From positions 806,001 through 870,000 of the forward strand of contig JAKZZE010000018.1 of NCBI GenBank assembly GCA_024220505.1: a stretch of 64,000 nt of DNA. The letters run 5' to 3'. Below the pieces are notes generated by a model. It ran no database searches. It was not told the DNA's origin and saw nothing but the letters and a program-made list of their open reading frames with translations. Each line of letters opens with the position of its first letter. The stretch's first letter is position 1. The position numbers and the translations under genes are program-made. Below, one piece after another: positions 32,276 through 44,633 of the stretch. The DNA comes from Rhizopus arrhizus (Eukaryota > Mucoromycota > Mucoromycetes > Mucorales > Rhizopodaceae).

Positions 32276-35200
32276 TTAAGGATGCCAGCACTCTTTAAAA
32301 GCATCTTCTGGGTAATTAATAAATTCATCAATTTGTCTTGCTCTATCCGTATAAGGGCTTTCACCCACAATAAATCTTACAAGATGTGTAAGATATTCTA
32401 ATTCATCAATTATTTCTTGAGTTGAAGAAGCCATAGCAAACCATGTAAGATTTCTAAATTTGACCCATTGTACTTTGCTTTTACGTCGATGATCCATCAA
32501 TTTTGCACGCGCTGAACGTGGTGAAGGCATATAGACAGGTAAGTGTGATTTTGATTTGAGAGAGGTTGCAAGCGTATGAAAAGTAAGTAGCAAGGCAATG
32601 ATCTAATATCTGGTTTAGTCTATCAAATCATTTTTCTTTTATTCACTTACCATATCATGTCGTTCTCTGTGATAATCTTTTGCACAAACATCATGTTTAA
32701 CTACAAGTGGCATCTTGATCAGTGCGATTCGAGTAGTCAACATCCGATCCAACAAATTTCGCATGCAAACAATAATTTCCTTATAAAATGCTTTTGGAAA
32801 TGGTCCTTGAATTCGTGGTTCATTGTCTGTCAGTTCTAACAAAACAGAACATGCACCAATCGCCTTTTGAATCTTGCTCTCTATCTTTTCTCCTTTTGTG
32901 ATATCTTCATCACTAGGAATTGACCTAGGATCATGGTATAGATAAGCTCCCATAATAAAGGTATAATAATCTTCAAGTTGTGACATACAAGCTCCAATCG
33001 ATTTACGCACCATATGTCTTGCTACAAATGGCCAAATCATCCTTTTTTGTTTAAATAAAATTAATCCTTTCATTTCTCTCTTTATAATTCATCATCTTAC
33101 GAGTTAAGAAGTAGGGCGACACATACACCAACAATAAGTGTCAAGGTTCTTTTCCTAGTTAACAGTGAGTTCCCTTTTCTTTTCTTTTTCCCTTGGCTTA
33201 CATGAATCATTTATTTATAAATCTTACCATACTGTTTCTGCAATAGTTTCATTGGATGGTGGTGAAACATATCTACTCAAAGCAACTACTTCATAGGTTG
33301 TTAAACAGACAATACCTACTTTGTTATATGTACTGGCCAAGTGAATATAAAAAGAAGGTAGGGCTTTTCAATAATAAAAAAAGAAATCTATCAGTCACTT
33401 TTCTTTTATCATCATTCAACGTTTACCTAACAAAACAGCAAATATACCCAGTAGATATGGACTTCCTCCTCCTGCTTCTAACGCAGCCCATCCAACCATC
33501 GCTCCGGCTATAGTTCCAATTATACGCCAAAAGCTTGCTTCTAATGTGCCACCACTAATCAAATTTAAAACAGTGATCACTTGATCCCTCCTTCTCTTCC
33601 TCTTACCTTGTAGGGTTCATGATCGCAATGACAGTCATCGGAGCCCACTGTCCTCTGACACTGAAATACCAGTCAGCCGAAGCGGGCACAAAGGCAGGCA
33701 CGGTCAAGATCGTGACGGCTGTTGCCATCTTTAAAGCAAACTTGAACTCATACTTGCTAAAGAACTGGAGCTGTTTCCAAATCCTGTAACGAACACGAAG
33801 CATGATCGGTGCCTTTTCTTCTTCTTCCTTGACTTTCTCGAATTGTGCACTGTCAGGAACCGGGATTCGGATGTCCCGAGGTGCTTCATTACTCGTATCA
33901 GACGATCGACGAAAGGAGGACTGCCGACGACGACGAATCATGCTCGGTGATCCATCACTCTCGTTTCCCGCGGCAAATGAATTTCCTCTACTTCTGGTGC
34001 GCATAAGGCTATTGTTGGTTTGTATCTTTGACAGATTATATTCTTCTTCTTGTATCATCTTCTTTGGCTCTTCCTTGGGGATCAGGTTTGTCAAAGTCGC
34101 TTTTGTATTTTAAAGGATTAGATCCACTCGACAGTTAAAAGTAGTATGATTACCTAATGTATAGCCTCCTCTATCCCTTGTACTCTGATGATTATTTCCA
34201 CTTGCCCACTTGTGCCACATTTTGATACTTGGTACAGGCATATATAAATGTCTTCTCTTTTTTCCGTTAAAGCTTGTTTTCCTTGAATGCAATCTCAGCT
34301 CATCCATCTGAAGTGTCATTTCTTGCAACTCATTGGCCACCTCACGCATTGTGAAAATGAAAAAGAAAACGAGAAAAAGCTCTTGTCTCATACCCAAATC
34401 GAGAGTAGAGGAGTTTTGGGAACGCAGCTTGTGAACATCGTAAAGTGCGTGCATCCTTTGTCTTTCTGATCTATCAAATTGAATAATAGCCAATCGAAGA
34501 TTTTGAGAACAATTACATTTCGTGCTTCCTCCGTGTCTTTCAAAGGCCTTTTGCTCTGCAGCTTTGGTGGGCTCCTTGCCGAGTTTGAGTGTGTGCTTGA
34601 GGAACGATAGCCATGTCTCTCGACGTGAAATTTCCTCTTCATGATCCATATCAAGTTCGGTCGCTATACTGTCACAAATACATTCAAGAGCACTGGTACA
34701 ATCCAGAGATAGCTCCATCAGTGGGTCCCTGAGGCTCTCGAGGTATGTCATCAGCAGATGGCGTTGTTCGTACTCGGTTTGTTTCCTTGTCTTTTTGGGA
34801 ATCTTTGGTTTCGGTACAGAGAGCTTTTGTAAATTAAGAAATGATTTGATGGAGGAGACGGATATCTGGTTATGTTCTGTATAATCTTCATCTTCAGACA
34901 CTTGAGAGGAAGGAGGTCTTGAATTTGCTCTCGAGCTCACTCGGGAAGTAGGACGAGATGTCGCTCGTGGGGTGGATGTGCCTGATGTGTACCTTCCACT
35001 GTTCACATAATCCTCTGAGGCACGCAAGGATGTACGTAAGAGATTCATATCATCTTCACTATAAGATCGTCTATTTGGAAAAGAGTTGTGATCCTCATGA
35101 TGCTCTCCCTCAGGATCACTGTCATCTTCTCTCATCTCCGCTTGCAGTGCTTCAATTGCACTTTCAAACAGCTCTCTTTCTGTCTTTAGGCAACTACCGA

Positions 35201-36472
35201 GGATGCTCAAGTGTCTTGTTAACCTATCCAACGATTTCCTCACTTGACCCAGTTGCTGTGGACGAATATAGGCATACGAGACTTCATATTTGGCTTCTCT
35301 ATAAGCCGTTTGCACCTTGGTCATACCTTTTCTCATCTTGGCTGAAATGCCATCTACAACAGATTCAGGTACAAGCTCTGATTTTGGATCCAAAAAGAAT
35401 TGTTTTGTAATCATATGCAGCATATCTCTACTACTCGTAATGGTTTCTTTTAATGCTCGACCTAATATATTTAAATTAAATTATTTCGATTCTCATCTCT
35501 CCTCCTTTTATTGGTGTTACCTAAACCATCGACAGCCGTTTCAGGCCAAAATAAAAGATTTACCACCAGAGAGATTCCGTGACCAACGAGGAGAGGCAGA
35601 CCATAAGTCAAAGGAAGACTGAAGGGAATAGAGAGGTAATCGATACTGCGAGTCATTGAAAAGATTTGAACAATCATGAATTGAAGCGAAAAGAAATGAA
35701 ATTTTGGATAGGTTTGACGTAGCATTTGTGCGGCAAAAACGCCGACAAATAAAAACATGATGTTGATCACCCTACCACTGGGTTGGGTAATGTATGTGGT
35801 AGGATGGGCTACATTATAAGCAACAGAAGCTGCTGCACCCGCAAATGCATACAGGACAGCAGCTACCACACCTAAAACGGCCGTGATGGTTGCATCAAAT
35901 TGTGCTCCCATCGTGCGCCCGGGATGACTGAATAACATGGCGGTGACAGCAAAGTAAGGGGCCGAACCAATAGGATAGCTCGAGGGATGAATCAGACTGA
36001 ACAGTGAGGATAAAAAATAAGCGATGGTGCACTTCAGGACCCTTCGGACGATTCGACTTGGAAATTTTTTATGAAAATAGTCTAGCCATCGTTCCTTTCT
36101 CGACGGCTGCTTTGTCTCTTCTTCTTCTTCCTCTTCTTCCTCCATTGGAGGTTTGGGGTAAGTGGGGCAAAACCTTTGCTCTAAATCGATTGGGAATTGG
36201 ACCCGATTTTTGGTTGGACCAGTCTGGCTGTTTTCTTCGAGTGCTGTAGCACTCTCTTCTTCTGTTACTGAATCGCTACTGCTGCCACTGCCTATGGTAA
36301 ATAGGTCTTGTAACCTTGGTGGTGACTCTTGTTTTTTCGTTGTAGCTGGATCAAGGTATCTGTCATAAAGTTTTATTTAAAAAATTGATTCAAGGAGATT
36401 TTTTTTTCTTTTTGTTTGTATGTACTTTTCATAATCCTTTTCACTTAGCGGTGGATTATTTTTACTATTCAT
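32276..36472 (-). CDS. FUSC/DUF2421 (Brefeldin A sensitivity-type) membrane transporter-like protein
   Basis: Nine exons (36472-36426, 36359-35521, 35461-34154, 34099-33607, 33554-33427, 33363-33228, 33154-33101, 33041-32651, 32602-32276) join in frame to 1240 residues. The architecture is that of fungal ArAE_2/DUF2421 proteins (aromatic acid exporter, fusaric acid resistance-like): an N-terminal membrane half with about six TM helices (FAVTAMLFSHPGRTMGAQ..., FVGVFAAQMLRQ, YGLPLLVGHGISLVVNLLFWP), a long cytosolic helical domain with acidic/Ser-rich inserts, and a second membrane half (ADWYFSVRGQWAPMTVIAI, NPTSGGTLEASFWRIIGT, LIVGVCVALLLNSMIWPFVARH) followed by a cytosolic tail. Substrate unknown; plasma membrane or endomembrane expected. 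One exon (33154-33101) is only 54 nt. A glutamate run lies at the start of exon 2's end. Confidence 0.85.
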
Positions 36473-37009
36473 CGAAACAAAAAAATACAAAGAAAAAAAA
36501 AAAAAAAGATGGTTTTTTTCCAGCAAATAATGAAATCTGAAATGCAACATCAAATTTCCTTTATTGGTTAATAAATTTTTCATTTCAAAAACCAGCTATT
36601 AAAAAAAAAAGCTTTTTATAATAATCTAGTCGCTTTATGATAATTAATCAAGGAAAATATAAATATTAATTTTGTTTTAAAAAAAGAAAGTTGCATGTCT
36701 TGAATATGCAAACTGATGAGACTTTTATTATCTTCGGAGAATGAAATTAAAAGACGCATTTTAAGCCTCAATATCGTTTGAATCTGTGTAATTTTGTTCC
36801 CCACTTTTCACCACAATAAATCTGACATTTCTTTTAATCAGCTCAGTGTATTCTCAATCGAAATCGGCTTTTGCTCCGAGTGCTTAAAATAAGAAAACTA
36901 ACACATGTGATACAAAATGATAAAGGGATATTCTAAATCAATATTTACTAAACAGAGTTCTACCTTTACAATATGACATTGATAATAAAACAGTCCTTTT
37001 TTTATTTTT
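36473..37009. other. Intergenic region, promoter of the FUSC-like gene
   Basis: AT-rich, with an A tract on the plus strand near 36490-36506. Right end is the Rpt5 3' flank. Nothing else recognised. Confidence 0.4.
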
Positions 37010-38534
37010 TTAAGCATAGTATTGTAATGTCATCTTCTTCTTTGCTTGTACTTCTTGAATAGCTTCCATAAAATCTTCATGGGATATTTCAACAGCACCT
37101 CGGCGTAATGCAAGCATACCACCTATTGTTTAATTAGATGATGCATATACATCATACATTTTTCTATACTTACTTTCAACACAAACAGCTTTACATTGAG
37201 CACCGTTAAATTCATCACAACATCTTGCTAATTCTTCAAAGTTGACATCTTTACTAACATTCATTTTTCTAGAGTGAATTTGCATAATACGAGCTCTAGC
37301 TTCTTCATTTGGAAGAGGGAATTCAATTTTACGATCTAAACGACCTGAACGTAACAAAGCAGGATCCAAAATATCGATACGATTTGTAGCAGCAATGACC
37401 TTAATACGATCATCAGAAGAGAAACCATCCAATTGATTCAAAAGTTCCAACATAGTACGTTGAACTTCACGATCGCCAGATTTTTCAGAGTCAAAACGTT
37501 TGGTACCGATAGCATCCAATTCATCAATAAAGATAATGGCTGGTGATTTTTCTTTAGCTAATTCAAAAGCATCACGTACTAACTTGGCACCATCACCAAT
37601 AAACATTTGTACCAATTGAGGACCAGCTAACTTGAGATATGCGGAATTTGTTTGGGCAGCACATGCTCTTGCCAGCAAAGTCTTACCAGTACCTGGTGGT
37701 CCATACATCAATACACCTTTAGGTGGTTTAATACCAAGATTTTTAAATCTATCAGCGTGTGTCATAGGTAAAACAACAGCTTCTACCAACTCTTCAATTT
37801 GTTTATCCAATCCACCAATATCGTTATAGTCTTCTGTAGGCTTTTCATCTACTTCCATTGCCTTTACTCTAGAATCGTATTCTGCAGGAAGTTTATCCAA
37901 AATCAAATAACTGTCCTTATTCACACCAATCAAATCTCCTGGTCTTAATTCAGCAGGATCAACCAAGCCGATCAATGGTAAGAAAATAGTCTAACAAGCA
38001 TGTTTAATATATTGGCTCTCCATCTTCTATTATTTCTTACTTGTCGTGTAGAAGTTTTAATAACAGCACATTTTCCTTTCACTTGACCATCTAAATCCAC
38101 ATTAGCTCCTTCTGTTTCGTCATCTTCTTGATCAGGATCAACATCAAGTAACTAAGGTTTCAAATATTTAGCATTTTTCTCTTTTTTTTTAGTACAAAGA
38201 AAAAACTCACTTCAACAACATTACCGACAAGGTAAGGAAGTTGCTTGTTCATTTTAATTTTCTCTTTGTTATCCTTGATTCTTTCTTTCATAGCAGCTTG
38301 CTCGTGTTGTAACCTAACTATTTCTGACTTCATAATCTATTGAAAAACAAGATTTACCAACTGCGCTCTTCATGTTTTCGTTACGCGTCTTTCAAAACGT
38401 ACCTTGATGTCGTTTTCCAATAAACGAGTTCTGTTTGTGATTTCTTCAGGTGCTAAACGGAGAATGTCTTGACCAATGTCATCCTGATCAGTATTATCAC
38501 CTTCCCACAAAGATTTATCCTCCAAAGTTGTCAT
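37010..38534 (-). CDS. RPT5: 26S proteasome regulatory ATPase Rpt5 (PSMC3 / 6A)
   Basis: Five exons (38534-38403, 38336-38211, 38151-38041, 37990-37174, 37122-37010) give 432 residues, matching yeast (434) and human (439). An N-terminal coiled coil and OB domain precede the AAA+ domain: Walker A GPPGTGKT, Walker [12 protein letters not shown], sensor region [17 protein letters not shown] with the arginine fingers. The C-terminus ends LQYYA, the HbYX motif that docks into the 20S alpha ring and opens the gate. Rpt5 is one of six ATPases that unfold substrates for the proteasome. All joins preserve highly conserved sequence. It is divergent from eIF3f with 169 bp between ATGs. Confidence 0.97.
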
Positions 38535-38703
38535 TTTTACAAAAAATTATATATAACAAGAAAGCAAGAAAATAGACTGGGCAATTACGCAAGACAATTT
38601 GAAGTGAAAAAACATAGTCACAAACCAAGTCGACGTCACTCTTAATTTTCCTTTTTTATTTCTTATTCAAAATTTTTTTTGTTTGTTTTCTTACACACAC
38701 ACA
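38535..38703. promoter_or_regulatory. Bidirectional promoter Rpt5 / eIF3f
   Basis: 169 bp between two divergent start codons must hold both promoters and both 5' UTRs. A GTCGACGTCAC stretch near 38628-38639 contains a CRE/ATF-like TGACGT/ACGTCA core. T-rich leader before the eIF3f ATG. Function of the site is inferred only. Confidence 0.55.
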
Positions 38704-39755
38704 ATGACTACCAAGTTGGATACTTTGACAGTAAACTTTTCAAGTGCACCCTATCAACGTGCCTTCACCATCTCTACAAGCCCAGTTGTCTTGTTCTCTG
38801 TTTTAGACCATTATTTACGTCGTAACGAGCCCGAGACTAAAGTGATTGGTGCTATTTTGGGTGTTCGAAGCACAGATGGTACTGAAGTCGAGATCCGAAA
38901 CGCTTTTCCCTTAATCCACACCACTGAAGAAAATGAAATTGCTCTCGATAGAGAACACTATCGTACAATGTTAGAATTGCATCAAAGAGTGAATCCCGAA
39001 GAAATCATTCTTGGTTGGTATACCGCTGGTTCTGACTTGGCACCTTCTTGTACTCCTGTTCAATCTTTCTTCACTGAAGACGTTGCACCTTTCCAACCTA
39101 TTCACGTTACTATTGACACAAATGCTCTTTTCAACAGTTCCGATATGGGTCTTTATGCTTATGCTTGGTAAGGATGATAAAACGATTGTGAAATAAGATA
39201 CTAATGATTTGTGTATAGTGCCCCTGTTGGCTTCATGAGTAAACCTGGAGATTGTTTATTCTTGCCTATTCCTTGTGAAGTGAAATATCTTGATGCTGAA
39301 AGAAGTGGATGTAAATATAGTTCATTGTGTATTGTTAACTCATGTTTTATTAACTTTCTCATATAAAAAGTGGATATGCTTGCCTCAGCCAAATCAAAAG
39401 ATGATCGTACTGCTTCATTGATCTCAGATATGGATCACCTTGAGATTGCTGTTACCAAGCTTCAAGAAATGCTTGAAAGAATTAGTAAATATGTTGATAA
39501 TGTTGTTGTAAGTGGATTGATGGATACAATAACAAACAGCTAATCATATAATAGGCTGGTAATGCTCAACCCAACAATGCTATCGGTAGATATATTATGG
39601 ATACTGTTTCTGTTGTGCCCAAGATCGATAGTGCAGCTTTTGAAAAGATGTTTAATTCTCACTTGCAAGATCTCTTGATGGTTGTTTATCTTGCCAACAT
39701 GACACGTACTCAGCTTGCTGTTGCTGAACGTTTACAATTATTGGTTCCAAACTAA
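38704..39755 (+). CDS. Translation initiation factor 3 subunit F (MPN domain)
   Basis: Four exons (38704-39167, 39219-39310, 39371-39507, 39555-39755) give 297 residues. The MPN domain covers residues about 24-155 (VVLFSVLDHYLRR, VIGAILGVRSTDGTEVEIRNAF). The JAMM zinc ligands are absent: the 'ILGWYTAGSDLAP' segment lacks the H-x-H, so this is a non-catalytic MPN- subunit as expected for eIF3f. The C-terminal helical part (LQEMLERISKYVDNVV ... FEKMFNSHLQDLLMVVYLANMTRTQLAVAERL) matches the family. eIF3f helps assemble the 43S preinitiation complex. Confidence 0.94.
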
Positions 39756-39948
39756 ATGAGAAAGAAAGAAAAATTAGAAAAAAATGTCATCCCCTTTTCT
39801 TCCTCCCCCATGGACATACATAAAAAAGAAAGAAAAAGGACTTGCAAATAATACCTTGTTTACATAAATTGTTTTTTTTTTTCTTCATATAAATGTTTGT
39901 ATTGTGTAATGAATACGGATGATTTTTATTTATAAATGAGAAATTTGC

Positions 39949-41490
39949 TTATACTTTTTGCTGCTTTAAGCTCATGTTTGCCCATTCACCTAATTGTTTT
40001 AATAACTTTTGGTGTTTTTCAATTTTATCCAATGAAGGATATAACATTTGTTTTTTCTTTTCAATTGATAAATCTGACATGTCACTAACTAATAAATCCA
40101 AAACATCTTCACTAACAGCTGATGTTTTCTTGGCAGTTTGCTCAGTCGTGCTTGGCTTAGAATTATCATTTGCTTGTACTATTTTTTTGTCATGAATGGA
40201 AGAGGTGCTCGAGAACACATTCATCATGGTTGTAACATTCTTTTTAGTTTCATGCGTAACAAGAGTTGGCTTAAATGCTTCTTCATCTACTTTCTTGGCA
40301 TGCACTGCATCAGGATTCTTATATTTTACATCATCCTTTGAACTTCCCAAGTTATATGCAGTTCGTATATCAGGAGCAAACATGTTAGAGGTCACGCCAG
40401 GTACATTTGTATAATGATATCTTTGTCCATTCATTTGTGGTATTGTTGTACTAGGATAATAATCGTCATATAACTTAGTTTGATAGTGTAATAACTGGTC
40501 TTGTTGTTCAAACACTTGTTGTGTCAAAGTGTCAGAGGAAGGCATCATTGGATAAGAACGAATGTATAAATCTTCTTCAGAATATAAATCTTCTTGTGGT
40601 TGATTGAACTGTACCAGCATGTTTTCTACATCTCCTTGTTGCTGGTCATAAGGATTTTGAATCTGTTCAGTTATTTGACTTAACCAAATATTAAAGTTGT
40701 TTAATTGTTCTTGATTATTTATGTCAAGTGAACTTGGACAAATAGAGCCATTGTCTACTAATGTTTGTAGCATGTCTAAATTATTCATCATGTCTATTAT
40801 AAAAGTTAGCGTAAATAATAATTGAATACAATACACTAACCAGCATCATATTCTGTCTTTAACTCAGTAGAACCATCATTGAATATTAGCTGCTGGATAA
40901 ACTCATTCGAGTTGTATTGTGGTGGTGTACATGGTTCTGGTTTTATATCATACAAATCTGATCTTGGCGATATAGCAGGTTGAAGCCAATTATCTATAGT
41001 AATATAAATAGTGTTATTAATAGTTATTATTAGTACCATTTTTATTTTACCATCGGAATAGTTCATGTTAGTGCTTGTACTGTGGGGAGGCGATATGGGT
41101 AGCTTGGTAATACTATTAGGCGACAAGTGGGGTGGATTACTATTAATAGTACTGCCGTTATCATCATGAATCTTTTCATGCTTCTTTAAATCTTGTGGAC
41201 GCTTAAAAGATTTCTCACAAAACTATTATAAAAATAAATTGACTTTTCCTTTTAATAATAATATGACTTACAGAACAGTGATGAGGCTTTGATGGAACAT
41301 GAACTCGAATATGACTAGTGATATGATCTCTTTTAATAACAGAGATACCACACTCTTCCCAATAACAAGTTAAACACAAGTTACCAGTCGATTTTCTACC
41401 AACGTGGTCGTTTGTTAAGTGATTATAAAGTTGTTCTGGATCACTAAATGATTTTGTACAATCCTTCCAACGACAAGAATGCTGCGACAT
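39949..41490 (-). CDS. RIM101: PacC/Rim101 zinc-finger transcription factor (ambient pH response)
   Basis: Four exons (41490-41272, 41222-41051, 40993-40841, 40793-39949) give 462 residues. Three C2H2 zinc fingers occupy residues about 5-100: CRWKDC...[25 protein letters not shown]...[18 protein letters not shown], and, across the first splice, [18 protein letters not shown]. These are near identical to PacC/Rim101, which binds GCCAAG-type sites and controls alkaline pH response after proteolytic processing. The rest is N/Q/S-rich, with a helical C-terminus ([21 protein letters not shown]). Intron 2 (40994-41050) is exactly 57 nt and free of stops, so retention would insert 19 residues. Introns 1 and 3 are required to keep the frame. 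Confidence 0.93.
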
Positions 41491-42539
41491 GAGTTTAATT
41501 ATTAAAAAAAAGAATAAAAAAGAGAGAAAAAAAGAAGAGAAAAAAGAAAATTGAAATTTGCTCAGCGCTTTTTTTGGCTTGGCAAACCTGATTTCCATTT
41601 TTGTATTTTAGTTTTTCGGTATTTTAATTATTTTCCCCTGATGTTCCCTTTCATTTTTCAATATTTCCAATAAAGAAAAGGCATACCCTTACTATTGTAA
41701 ATAATACCTTATATTTTAAAGTATCAAAAGAAATGGATCTATCTAATAATCAACACAAGTGTTTCCTTATAAGCCAAAATAGTGGTGAAAAAAGCTCAAG
41801 TGCGCCACTTTTCTTTTGAGGGCCCAATTAAATGAAAGTTAACTGTGATACAATTATACTGTTTTCAAGAATAACTGTCGCACCGATTTATTAAAATGCA
41901 GCATTACTTTCTAGAAACAATGTAAGTAGTTTACTTTTTTAGGAAAGCTTTGGCCACGAATTTTCCAACTGCTTTTAGAATGACACAAATGTCTATTACT
42001 GTTATTGTAAACCTCTTTTAGCAATTTATTCAAGTACGGCTAAACAATTCCTTTATTTATTTATACTTTACATGACCGTAGCGGGTGCATGATGTGTTCA
42101 AGCACAGTCTTTTCTAAGTGAATGAGACATTTTTCAATAAATTGGGAATTTGATCGAGAAGTTCCTTGCAAGGTTGATAGAAATTCTTTTCATTTAACTT
42201 TTTTCCTTTTCTCTATCTGTAATTTTGTCATACTTTTCTTCAATCTCTTTGTCTGTTTTAATTCCCTTGTCAATTTCCATTACTGCTTCGTTGATTTTAT
42301 TCGCATTTCGCATCATTAACATCAGAACAGTGTATATCTCATCTGTTTGATTCTCAGAGTTGTTTACGTCTTCTAAAAACAAGTTTTTTATATAGACACC
42401 TGCTTCCATTATTCTTTTTTTATTTTTTCTAATTTTTTCGATCTGATTATCCCCATTATAAAAAATTGTTTTTTCAATTAGCTATTATGCTTTTCCAATC
42501 TTTTTTTTAAAAAAAAAATGGTGTTTATATAGTAATGGA
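41491..42539. other. Intergenic region left of the eL14/Tc1 relic block
   Basis: PacC promoter at the left (purine-rich on plus strand near 41510-41560). A 71-codon minus-strand ORF (42409-42197), rich in K/E/N and of no recognised family, is possibly transposon debris. No other feature. Confidence 0.35.
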
Positions 42540-42701
42540 GTTGTCGAGTGGAAGCTGACTGTGCTGTCCTTATTAAACATTGTGCTGATTTTGGCAAATT
42601 AGTTGTCATCGTTGACATTATTGATGGTAATCGTACTCTTATTGACGGTCCTACCACTGGTGTTGCTTATCAAGTTTTCCCTCACCGCCGTTTATTTTGA
42701 C
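42540..42701 (+). pseudogene. Ribosomal protein eL14 gene fragment
   Basis: From base 42563 the frame reads AVLIKHCADFGKLVVIVD followed by IIDGNRTLIDGPTTGV, which is the KOW-like core of eukaryotic ribosomal protein L14 (eL14). A one-base shift separates it from an upstream VVE piece corresponding to the protein's FVEVGR start. The frame closes with TGA at about 42701 before the C-terminal half. The first ~40 codons are preserved but there is no normal start and no continuation, so this is a truncated copy, adjacent to a Tc1/mariner relic. Confidence 0.75.
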
Positions 42702-42949
42702 TCTCATTTTTCTAAAGAAACTTCTAGATGATGTCGGTCAATCCCCTCTTAAGAAGGCTTTGATTTTTTATGAAGATGGGCAACTGCATATTGTTGATGA
42801 GCACGGAGTTGAACCCATGAGTCTTGTTGATGAGGAACTGTTTGCTATCGAAACAATAAGCTTTCGTACTTAATTTCTAAAGAATAGACCTCCAGAAAGA
42901 CCTTCTAATTCTGCAATACATCTGAATTCAGATGAAAGAAATAGTGAAA

Positions 42950-43960
42950 ACGTTGATATGGAATTATACATTAAGCAACGCTATACAACTTACTCTGATG
43001 GCGAGAAGACTGGGTTTTTACACCTATTTTTTTTTTAATAAAAGCCCAAGTACTTCTGCTGTTGCGAAGCAATTAGGTACTCATATTCGTATAGCCTAGA
43101 GATTAATTAAGCGCTACTATGACGGCTCTGAAAGCATTTTCGAAAAGAAGAAAAAATTAGGCTGTCGTCGTATTCTTGGGGAAGAACATAGAAGATTCCT
43201 TTTAAATTACATTGATGAGAATCCTTCTGTTGTTGTAACTGAAACGGTAGAAAGTCTGAAGCAAAACTTCGTATATTCCAATGTTTCTCGTAGTACTGTT
43301 TATAATTTCATGACAACTCAACGAAATCTATCCATTAAATAGAAACAATTCTACCCTGTGGAAAGAAATGGCGAGGAAAACATTCAGCAAAGGTATGATT
43401 GGGTCCATAAGTGGCAACAAACCAAATTGAACTTTACAACAAATTGTATCTTTCTTAGCGAATTAGCTTTTCATATTTTCTGAAACGAATTATGCCTTAG
43501 TCAAAGAAGAGAACTCCTGCAATATCTACAGTACCTATAAGTAAAGTGAACACAACATCGATTTTAGGTGCAATATCCACTACTGGTTTAATTAATGTTA
43601 GTTTGAGAGCTCCGAAACCTATCAAAAAGGGAAAGCTTGGATGCACGACTGATGTTTATAGTATAGAAACAGTAACAGGGTATTGTCCAAGTGCTTTAAA
43701 AGCTACTCTTGATGAAATAGATAAGTACCCAGAAATGAAAGGAGATTATCTTGTCATGAATAATGCTCCTATCCATAGCTCAAATGATATAGAAAATATA
43801 TTCACTTTCAAAAGTATCGATATGTATATCTTCCTCTGTATTCTCCTGAATTGAATCCAATTGAATAGCTTTGATCAGTTGTCAAGAAAAACGGTATATG
43901 GAATGGAGTTCAGACACTATACCGATGCTTTTATTTAATCATTACACTCTTATACATACT
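42950..43960 (+). pseudogene. Degenerate Tc1/mariner-type transposase
   Basis: In three alternating frames the sequence reads as a mucoralean Tc1/mariner transposase: YIKQRYTTYSDGEKTGF and an HTH with WIKRYY-like LIKRYYDGSESIFEK, then a DEsAF-type block damaged to LSELAF (first catalytic Asp lost), then the open stretch 43546-43854 (NTTSILGAISTTGLINVSLR, GDYLVMNNAPIHSS: the second Asp changed to Asn), and finally YSPELNPIE followed by a stop (third acidic site kept, enzyme truncated). Multiple stops and shifts show long decay. Related to, but more decayed than, the copy at 808-1281. Confidence 0.8.
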
Positions 43961-44056
43961 TGTCCATAAAATACCAAATTCTCTATTGCAGTTGATAAAA
44001 TAATTTTATGTGCTTCGAAAAGAAATAAGGTTGACTTTGTAATGTGAAATTAAACA

Positions 44057-44059
<3 letters not shown>

Positions 44060-44116
<57 letters not shown>
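44060..44116. repeat. Poly(A) tract, 57 nt
   Basis: Uninterrupted run of 57 A, the longest homopolymer in the window, about 100 bp right of the Tc1/mariner relic. Could be a retroposed 3' end or slippage-expanded tract. Confidence 0.9.
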
Positions 44117-44119
<3 letters not shown>

Positions 44120-44581
44120 TTAATTAATTGAATTAAAAGACATATTTCAATTACGAGCGGCGCATTTCTATCACCTTATTATTAAATATGTCAAAAAAAA
44201 AAAAAAAAAGTTCCAGAAAGTTAATTCAGATCGCTCAAGACTTACTGAATATAATCTGTTTATGTATTTGCTTTCAATTTGCATCGAAAGTTGTTACAAG
44301 CTTAAAATTAAATGTGAATAATATGGTAAATAATTTCTTATTGACAGCTTAATAAAAAAGATTTTAATACTAAAGTATTAATTGCACATGTGAAAAAGCT
44401 GATTGACTAATCACCTTTAATAATTCTTCCAAGACCTAACCAGATTTCATTTTTGGTGCAAAAGCGGAAAGAGAAGGATGTCGGTAAACCAATACAATCT
44501 GAGCATTGTTAAAGAGTATGACAGAAGGAACATTAATCTCAAGTTACTCAAAAAAAAAGCTTTAAATTGTTATACCCTTCA

Positions 44582-44614
<33 letters not shown>

Positions 44615-44633
44615 CTTTCTGCTCATAAAAAAA
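44117..44633. promoter_or_regulatory. Upstream region of the acyl-CoA ligase gene
   Basis: AT-rich promoter region ending with a 31-nt T tract (44584-44614) only 19 bases before the start codon. Poly(dT) tracts next to the start are typical nucleosome-excluding promoter elements in this genome. Confidence 0.45.

Noticed and set aside
34330..34400. Possible intron in the FUSC-like gene before the MREVANELQ segment
   Set aside because: A GT is present but no acceptor AG preserves the frame, and the hydrophobic ELFLVFFFIF segment fits the family without splicing.
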